A stretch of 64,000 bases of DNA from positions 13,109 to 77,108 of the forward strand of contig DATEOF010000501.1 in assembly GCA_035274465.1 (NCBI GenBank). Direction: 5' to 3'. Below are positions 58,937-64,000 of the stretch, piece after piece (position 1 is the first letter of the stretch; every line of letters starts with the position of its first letter). A program made the translations under genes and the position numbers. The stretch comes from JADGRF01 sp035274465. GTDB lineage: Bacteria; Myxococcota_A; Polyangia; Polyangiales; JAFGIB01. The notes under the pieces are model-generated. The model was not told where the DNA came from, searched no databases, and worked only from the letters and a program-made list of their open reading frames with translations.

Positions 58937-60572
58937 CGCGCCGCTCGATCCGCAGCTCTACGCGGCGGTTCTTTCCGCGATTGTCGTCGCTGTCGTTGGG
59001 CACGATCGGCCGGCTTGCTCCGTAGCCCGCGGACTTCAGTCGATCCTTCGCGATACCGCGCGCGACCAGCGCCTCGACCACCGACTTGGCGCGAGCTTCG
59101 GACAGCTCCTGGTTGTGGCGAACCTTGCCGCGGTCGTCGGTGTGACCTTCGATCGACACCAGCTGGATCTCGGGATGCTCGCTCAGCACCTTGGCGATCG
59201 CGTCGACCAGCCCCTGCGATTGCGCCTGAATCTGCGCGTTGTTATTGCCGAAGAGGATCGTCTCTTTGAGCTCGATCTTCTCCTGTGCAATGACCACGCT
59301 CGCGGGCGGCTCGGGCGCGGCGACCGGCGCCGGACAGCCGTGGGCTTCTGCGACACCGGCTTCGTTCGGACACGCGTCCGAGGCGTCGGCGATTCCGTCG
59401 GCGTCGTTGTCGGCGTCCGGGCAGCCATCCTGGTCCTCGTAGCCGTCCTTGTCTTCTGCCTGCAGCGGGCAGCGGTCGGCTGCATCGGCGATGCCGTCCG
59501 CGTCGTTGTCTCGATCAGGACAGCCGTCGTCGTCCTCGAATTGATCTCTGTCCTCGGCCTCGTTCGCACACTGGTCCGACACGTCTGCGAGTCCATCGCC
59601 GTCCGTATCGACCTCGGGAACCACCTCTGGCTCCGGCTCCGGCTGCGGCTTGGGCGGGGCGCCTTCGAAGCCGATGGCGGCGATCACGCGATACACGGGC
59701 CCGCTGAAACCGCTCATGAGGCCGGGCCCGCCGGCGAGCTGCGCGCCGAAGCCACCCTTCGATCGCATGCGCAGGCCGAGCAGCGCTTCGCTCGCGACGT
59801 CTTCGCCGCTGAAGTCGTCCGCCAGCACGTTGAGCTGCGCGTTGACTTCACCGAGCACGCTGAAGCCCATGCCGAGGCCGACATCGGCGCCCAGACCGAG
59901 GCGCACCTGGTCGTCCAGCTTCGTGCCGAGCACGTCGGCGGACTGCCGGATCAAGTAGCCCGCGTTGAACGCGACCAGCCAGTTGCGAGTCTGATAGTCG
60001 AGCAAGACGCGCGGCTCGACGCGCACGGCTTCACCGGCGTACGCGTCGTCGTTGCCGGTCGGTAGCCACACCGTGGCTGCAAGTGCGAGATCGACGCCGC
60101 CCGGACCGTCGTGCCGCAGCAGGCCGACGCGTGGCACGACCCGTATGTCGCCGAACGCGACCTGGGAATCCGACAACGTGCCAGCTTCGACGACGGGCGG
60201 CGGCGTCGTGTTGTAGTCGCTGCCCGCGGCGTTACGGTGGAAAGGCAGCGCGAGGCCTACCTCGAGCCGGTCGACCAAGCCGACCGCACCGAGCACCTCG
60301 AGCGTGCCGACCGAGCCCACGAGATCGCCGAAGCGCTCGCCGTCTGCGTCGTCGATCGACAGCGGCCGGTTTCCGTACGACGCGTGCAGCGCGAGCGAGT
60401 ACGCGCCGCGGTCCAGCGTGCGGCCGCCGTACACGCTGAGCACCGAGCCCTGCGTCGAGGTCACGGCGTTCAGGTTCTCGATGTCGAACCGATCCTGCGC
60501 CTCCGCCCCGACTGCACAACACACGGCCCATAGGTTCAGTGCGATGATTGTCGAGCGCCGCAGCAGGTTCAC
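58926..60572 (-). CDS. OmpA-family outer-membrane protein with TSP3 repeats
   Basis: This 548-residue protein has a signal peptide ending AVGAEAQ (about residue 26), then a beta-barrel-like region of about 270 residues with alternating hydrophobic strands. A Pro/Glu hinge follows, then thrombospondin type 3 calcium-binding repeats (DTDGDGLADVSDQC, DNDADGIADAADRC and similar), and a C-terminal OmpA peptidoglycan-binding domain with GHTDDRGKVRHNQELSEARAKSV. It probably spans the outer membrane and grips the cell wall. GTG 60572 is chosen because it directly precedes the signal peptide. TAGCGT lies 8 nt upstream. The gene is convergent with the MFS gene. Confidence 0.88.
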   Translation of the reverse strand: MNLLRRSTIIALNLWAVCCAVGAEAQDRFDIENLNAVTSTQGSVLSVYGGRTLDRGAYSLALHASYGNRPLSIDDADGERFGDLVGSVGTLEVLGAVGLVDRLEVGLALPFHRNAAGSDYNTTPPPVVEAGTLSDSQVAFGDIRVVPRVGLLRHDGPGGVDLALAATVWLPTGNDDAYAGEAVRVEPRVLLDYQTRNWLVAFNAGYLIRQSADVLGTKLDDQVRLGLGADVGLGMGFSVLGEVNAQLNVLADDFSGEDVASEALLGLRMRSKGGFGAQLAGGPGLMSGFSGPVYRVIAAIGFEGAPPKPQPEPEPEVVPEVDTDGDGLADVSDQCANEAEDRDQFEDDDGCPDRDNDADGIADAADRCPLQAEDKDGYEDQDGCPDADNDADGIADASDACPNEAGVAEAHGCPAPVAAPEPPASVVIAQEKIELKETILFGNNNAQIQAQSQGLVDAIAKVLSEHPEIQLVSIEGHTDDRGKVRHNQELSEARAKSVVEALVARGIAKDRLKSAGYGASRPIVPNDSDDNRGKNRRVELRIERRATQ

Positions 60573-60580
60573 GGCTAAAA

Positions 60581-60586
60581 ACGCTA
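60581..60586 (-). promoter_or_regulatory. Putative -10 hexamer TAGCGT for the OmpA/TSP3 gene
   Basis: On the minus strand TAGCGT lies 8 nt before GTG 60572 with no Shine-Dalgarno sequence between. This matches the leaderless-type start pattern seen at several genes in the window. Confidence 0.35.
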
Positions 60587-60665
60587 GTCGCGTGGCGCGT
60601 GCGCTCGCAACGACGTTTTGAGCGAGCTTCGTCGATTGGTGCGATGCTGGAACGCAGTGCGAGAT

Positions 60666-60684
60666 GCTGCCGCCGACAGCGGCA
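60666..60684 (-). terminator. Small hairpin behind the M48 protease gene
   Basis: CTGCCGC and GCGGCAG form a perfect 7-bp stem with a 5-nt loop, 49 nt past the M48 stop codon in the 160-nt spacer before the OmpA/TSP3 gene. There is no T-run after it, so it may be a weak terminator, an mRNA-stabilising hairpin, or chance in GC-rich DNA. Confidence 0.3.
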
Positions 60685-60732
60685 GAGTTCCCTCTAGCCA
60701 AGTGGCCCGGTCGAGCGGACGACGTGTGCCAG

Positions 60733-61794
60733 TCACTCACATCCGCGCTTCAACGCCTGATACTCCGCGTCATCGAGGGCAGGCTTGGGATCAGCTACAT
60801 CCGTCAGGCCGCGCAGCCGGCCGATGCGTTGCCCCGTGCTCGGGTGTGTCGAGAGCCAGTTGGGCCCGTCCACGTCGTCCTTGTCGTGCAGCGCTTCGAA
60901 GAAGTCGATCAATCCCTTGTGGCTGATGCCCGCGCGGTGCAAGCGCCGTACCGCGCCTCTGTCGGCGGCGTCCTCATCCGCGCGCGAGAACTGCAAGTTG
61001 GCCAGGCGATAGGCCGTCGAGGGATCGACCACCAACAACCCGGAGTAGTCGCCGACCGAGACCGCCCACAGGCCGCTCATCAACGCGTCGCGGATGAACC
61101 CCGCCAGCACGTGGCGCTGCACCACGTGCTCGACCTCGTGCGCGAGCACACCCGCGACTTCGTCCGCGCGCTCGCTCTTCTTCAAGAGCCCCGTGGTGAC
61201 CACGATCAACCCGCCGGGTAGCGCGAAGGCATTGGGCTCCGGCATCTTCACCACGCGCACCTCGAACGACTCGGCGTGCACCTCGCTCGGGCCGAGCAAG
61301 CGTCGCTCTAGCCCGCGCAAGGCCGCTTCGGCAGCAGGGTTGCCGCAGCGGGCGAAGTTCAAGACCGCCTCGACCTGCGTGCCCAGCGCGCGCTCGTGCT
61401 CGAGCGGAATGCGCATCGCCAGCGCGTGCGCGAACAGCGGCGCGCCGAAGTAGAGCAGGGCGCCCACGCTCAGCAGTGCGCTGGCCCACAGCATCACGAA
61501 GCGGCCCTGGCGCTTGCCACCGGGCAGCGCGCTCACCTCGCTGCAGATCGCCAGCACGCGTTCGGCGAGCGCCGGGTCGCGCACGACCAGCGTCTCGGAG
61601 CCCGCGGCTGCATGCGTCACGTGCAGCACGCCGCCCTGCTGCATCGCATCGCAGCGCAAGCCGCTGGCAGTCCAGAGCGCGCGTTCCTTGCCATCGGTGT
61701 CGACCACGCGCAGACCTGCCGCGCTCAGCTCGACCTCCACTGCGACCGTCGCCAGCGACCAGCCGTCGAGGAACTCGGCTGGATGGCTGGTCAC
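60733..61794 (-). CDS. M48-family zinc metallopeptidase
   Basis: This 353-residue protein has one transmembrane helix near residues 100-122 (FVMLWASALLSVGALLYFGAPLF) and then an M48 (Oma1/HtpX-like) peptidase domain. It has the zinc motif HEVEH (H219-E220-x2-H223), the preceding PNAFALPGGLIVVTTGLL, the third-ligand region SRADEDAADRGAVRRL, and the family-typical THPSTGQRIGRL end. It should cleave periplasmic or membrane proteins. GTG 61794 overlaps the stop of the upstream DUF898 membrane protein gene as GTGA, so the two are co-translated and may act on the same process. Confidence 0.87.
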   Translation of the reverse strand: MTSHPAEFLDGWSLATVAVEVELSAAGLRVVDTDGKERALWTASGLRCDAMQQGGVLHVTHAAAGSETLVVRDPALAERVLAICSEVSALPGGKRQGRFVMLWASALLSVGALLYFGAPLFAHALAMRIPLEHERALGTQVEAVLNFARCGNPAAEAALRGLERRLLGPSEVHAESFEVRVVKMPEPNAFALPGGLIVVTTGLLKKSERADEVAGVLAHEVEHVVQRHVLAGFIRDALMSGLWAVSVGDYSGLLVVDPSTAYRLANLQFSRADEDAADRGAVRRLHRAGISHKGLIDFFEALHDKDDVDGPNWLSTHPSTGQRIGRLRGLTDVADPKPALDDAEYQALKRGCE

Positions 61795-62864
61795 AGCGCT
61801 GCGCCGACGTCGAGCGCGTCGGCCAGGCCATCGGCGGCTGCATTGCCGGTGCTGGCGGCCTGGTAGATGTGCGCGAAGTCGATCGGACCCGTGAAGCGCA
61901 TGCGTTCGAGCACGAAGTGCAGGCTGTAGCAGGTGATCCAGGGGAAGGCGATGCCCAGCGTCATGGTCATGCCGATCATCTGCAGAAACGTCAGTGCCAG
62001 AAGGTCGACGCCAGTCAACCCGAGTTGGCCGCGCGCGCCGTCGAACCGGGTGTGGTGCGACTGGTAGCGCGCGAGCTCGGCTCGATACCAGAACGAGTAC
62101 AGGCCGCAGGTCAACAGTGAGAACAGTAAACCCTTCATGCTCAGTACGAAGACCTCCGTGTCATCGCCCTGATACTCGAAGTTCTTGGTGCCGAGTGCGG
62201 TGTGATTCATCAACACCTTGTGAAGCTTGTTGGCGAATATCGAGCCGTACAAACCCAGTGTCACGATCGTCAGCAACAGGCCCACGAAGAACGTCTTGGC
62301 GAACAGTCCCGGTCCACCCTCCAGGCGAAAGTTCACGCCCCGCCAGCTGGTGCGACTCAGCAAATAACGGCGTGAACCCCAGATGGCATACGGAATGAGC
62401 GCGACGAGGCCGACACCCAGCGCGATCTGCAGCCCCATCGCGGCCTCCTGGCTGACGAACTGGCGAACGAGCGCCGGCAGCCCGAGGAATATCGCGTAGC
62501 CGAGTGCGACCTTCAGGTAGCCCGCGAATAACTCCTTGCCCGTCCCGTGATAACGCAGGCGATGGCCGGCGATCTCGACGTTTTGCCACAAGAACTTCCG
62601 GCGTTCGGTCTTGGCCCACGGCATGTAGATGCCAAGTGTCAGCAGTGTCAGCACCATGTTCTTCAACACCAGGGCGAAGAACGGTCCGCCGGTGCCGTGA
62701 AACGAGAACAGATGCTGTTCGGACGGCGCGGGTGGCGTGGCATCGGGCGGCGGCCCATCCGGAGGCAAGGCAGGCGTACTGGCGTGCATGGTTCGATCCA
62801 TTCTGCCGGTCGTGCTTATGACCGCATAGGCCGCGCCCGCGCGCGGACTAACGTTTTTTTGCAT
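61791..62864 (-). CDS. DUF898 (YjgN-like) membrane protein
   Basis: This 357-residue protein has a Pro/Asp-rich N-terminus followed by FSFHGTGGPFFALVLKNMVLTLLTLGIYMPWAKTERRKFLW and about seven transmembrane helices. The repeated half (NFEYQGDDTEVFVLSMKGLLFSLLTCGLYSFWYRAELARY, cited in part) is typical of DUF898/YjgN. The family is membrane-embedded and functionally uncharacterised. The start is uncertain: ATG 62864 gives the longest form; ATG 62801 or 62789 would remove a Lys/Arg-rich stretch. It is translationally coupled to the M48 protease, which suggests substrate or partner roles. Confidence 0.78.
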   Translation of the reverse strand: MQKNVSPRAGAAYAVISTTGRMDRTMHASTPALPPDGPPPDATPPAPSEQHLFSFHGTGGPFFALVLKNMVLTLLTLGIYMPWAKTERRKFLWQNVEIAGHRLRYHGTGKELFAGYLKVALGYAIFLGLPALVRQFVSQEAAMGLQIALGVGLVALIPYAIWGSRRYLLSRTSWRGVNFRLEGGPGLFAKTFFVGLLLTIVTLGLYGSIFANKLHKVLMNHTALGTKNFEYQGDDTEVFVLSMKGLLFSLLTCGLYSFWYRAELARYQSHHTRFDGARGQLGLTGVDLLALTFLQMIGMTMTLGIAFPWITCYSLHFVLERMRFTGPIDFAHIYQAASTGNAAADGLADALDVGAAL

Positions 62865-62936
62865 GTCTCATTACACAACCCCTGACATCCGCCACTTTGC
62901 GCGTATGTGAGGCCGACAGTAATGACGCAAGACCGT

Positions 62937-64000
62937 TCAGCGCTTGAGTAAGATCGACAGCGTCTCGGGATCGTTGGCGGCGGCGTACGCGTCTTCGGCG
63001 TGGATCTCGCCGGCGAGCACGCGGTCCGCCAAGCTGCGTTCGAGCACGAGCATCCCGTCGCGCCCACTCGACTGAAGCACGCTGGTGATCTGCGCGGTCT
63101 TGGCGTCGCGGATCAAGCTGGCGACCGCGCGGTTCACGCGCAGCAGCTCGATCGCGGGCAAGCGGCCGGTGCCGTGGCGGCGCCGTAACAGCCGCTGCGC
63201 CACGACTGCGCGCAGAGACTCAGCCAACTGGACACGCACTTGCTCCTGCTGCTGCGGCGGACAGGCGTCGATGATGCGATCGATCGCGGAGGGCGCGGAG
63301 CGACTGTGCAGCGACGCGAGGACCAGGTGGCCGGTCTCCGCTGCACTCAGCGCGAGCGCGGTGGTCTCGGCGTCGCGGATCTCGCCAATCAACAGCAGGT
63401 TGGGATCGGCGCGCAGTGCGTCGCGCAAGCCCGCCGCGAAACTGAGCACGTCGCGTCCGACCTGGCGCCGGCGTACGATCGATGTCGCTGACGGCGTCAG
63501 CTCGTACTCCAGTGGATCCTCGAGCGTCACCAGCACGAGCGAGCGGCGGCGCAGCGCTTCCTGGGCGAGCGCGGCGAGCGTGGTCGACTTGCCCGAACCG
63601 GCCGCGCCGCAGACCAGCACCAAGCCGTGCGGCAGGTCGACCAAGTCGTCGAACGTACACGGCATGTTGAGGGCGGAAAATGTGGGCGCCGCTCGCAGCA
63701 ACAGGCGCACGGCCGCGACCGGCCCGCTGTCCGTGCGGTACACGTGCACGCGCACGCGGCCGACGTCTGGAACCGAGATCGCCGTGTCGATCGACTCGCG
63801 CCGCCCCAGGCGCTCGACCTGCTTGGTGTTCAGGGACAGCAGCGCGGCCAGATCGTCGACCACCTCGCTGTGCAGCGGCTTGAGCACGCCATCGATGCGT
63901 AACCACGGCCGCTCGCCCTCGGCCAGGTGCAGATCGCTGGCGCGCGCCGCAGCTGCGCGCTGCAGCCAGTCGGCCAGCTGGGCGCTGACGCCGGCGGCAG
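62937..64000 (-). CDS. PilT/PilU-like type IV pilus retraction ATPase (5' end outside window)
   Basis: The visible part is about 354 residues; the reading frame stays open to the window edge, and ASDLHLAEGERPWLRIDG near the edge is the normal N-terminal PilT motif, so only a short N-terminus is missing. Key motifs are Walker A GAAGSGKSTT, the Asp box VTLEDPLEYE, Walker B LLLIGEIRDAET and the His box TGHLVLASLHS. Such hexameric ATPases disassemble pilin for twitching or gliding motility. The sequence has unusual C-terminal content compared with canonical PilT, so it could be a paralogue rather than the main motor. The ATP-binding residues are intact. Confidence 0.85.
   Translation of the reverse strand, partial: AAGVSAQLADWLQRAAAARASDLHLAEGERPWLRIDGVLKPLHSEVVDDLAALLSLNTKQVERLGRRESIDTAISVPDVGRVRVHVYRTDSGPVAAVRLLLRAAPTFSALNMPCTFDDLVDLPHGLVLVCGAAGSGKSTTLAALAQEALRRRSLVLVTLEDPLEYELTPSATSIVRRRQVGRDVLSFAAGLRDALRADPNLLLIGEIRDAETTALALSAAETGHLVLASLHSRSAPSAIDRIIDACPPQQQEQVRVQLAESLRAVVAQRLLRRRHGTGRLPAIELLRVNRAVASLIRDAKTAQITSVLQSSGRDGMLVLERSLADRVLAGEIHAEDAYAAANDPETLSILLKR

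Overview
The window is a 64 kb stretch of GC-rich chromosome, packed with protein genes on both strands. No RNA genes, CRISPR array, phage block or transposase gene was seen. The gene content points to a myxobacterium (Myxococcota), probably in or near the Polyangiales: several eukaryote-like Ser/Thr kinases in a row, one ending in an AgmX/PglI-like tail; a 2,422-residue mosaic lipoprotein with thrombospondin type 3 repeats; an OmpA/TSP3 porin-like protein; a DUF1592/DUF1552 pair; and many short lipoproteins. The genus is not determined. Many neighbouring genes overlap as ATGA or GTGA, so translational coupling is common here.

Layout. 1-4.1 kb: truncated OmpA-like protein, Fe-S uracil-DNA glycosylase, MFS carrier, LacI-type regulator and a long palindromic intergenic repeat. 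4.1-7.9 kb: GNAT acetyltransferase, GT-C-type membrane glycosyltransferase and MATE exporter. 7.9-13.7 kb: acetolactate synthase with an aldehyde dehydrogenase, then a kinase-fold phosphotransferase coupled to a DUF5996 protein, then a small lipoprotein. 13.7-19 kb is sulfur-related: MsrP/MsrQ (periplasmic methionine sulfoxide repair) converge on and overlap a cysP-T-W-A sulfate import operon. 19-27 kb: ClC protein, an uncharacterised 444-residue protein with a possible double frameshift, UspA, SDR, an ECF-like sigma factor coupled to an unknown protein, an NmrA-like protein and a DUF3089 lipoprotein. 27-42.4 kb, all on the minus strand: the giant clostripain-family lipoprotein, a membrane pseudokinase, an active kinase with an AgmX/PglI-like tail, and a PknK-like kinase-ATPase of 1,374 residues.

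42.6-47.1 kb, divergent from the kinases, holds the most unusual genes: a GHKL (MORC/Hsp90-like) ATPase, overlapped by 4 nt by a protein that joins two RNA-polymerase alpha-CTD-like domains, a sigma region 4-like helix-turn-helix and winged-helix-like segments, followed by a coiled-coil protein. I do not recognise this as a described system; it is my leading candidate for something new. 47.1-54.5 kb: LtrA-like membrane protein, Pat-like acetyltransferase, Cys-rich lipoprotein, the coupled DUF1592/DUF1552 secreted pair, a methyltransferase with a small membrane protein, and a second ECF-like sigma factor with a tiny membrane protein downstream and a palindrome upstream. 54.5-64 kb: coupled nitrilase/GNAT/NTF2-like trio, endonuclease III, YqiA-like hydrolase, MFS carrier, OmpA/TSP3 protein, M48 protease coupled to a DUF898 membrane protein, and a PilT-like ATPase cut by the window end.

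Several genes lack a Shine-Dalgarno sequence but carry a TANNNT-like hexamer 6-11 nt before the start codon, which suggests leaderless or very short-leader transcripts. All functions are read from motifs and family resemblance; no database search was possible.
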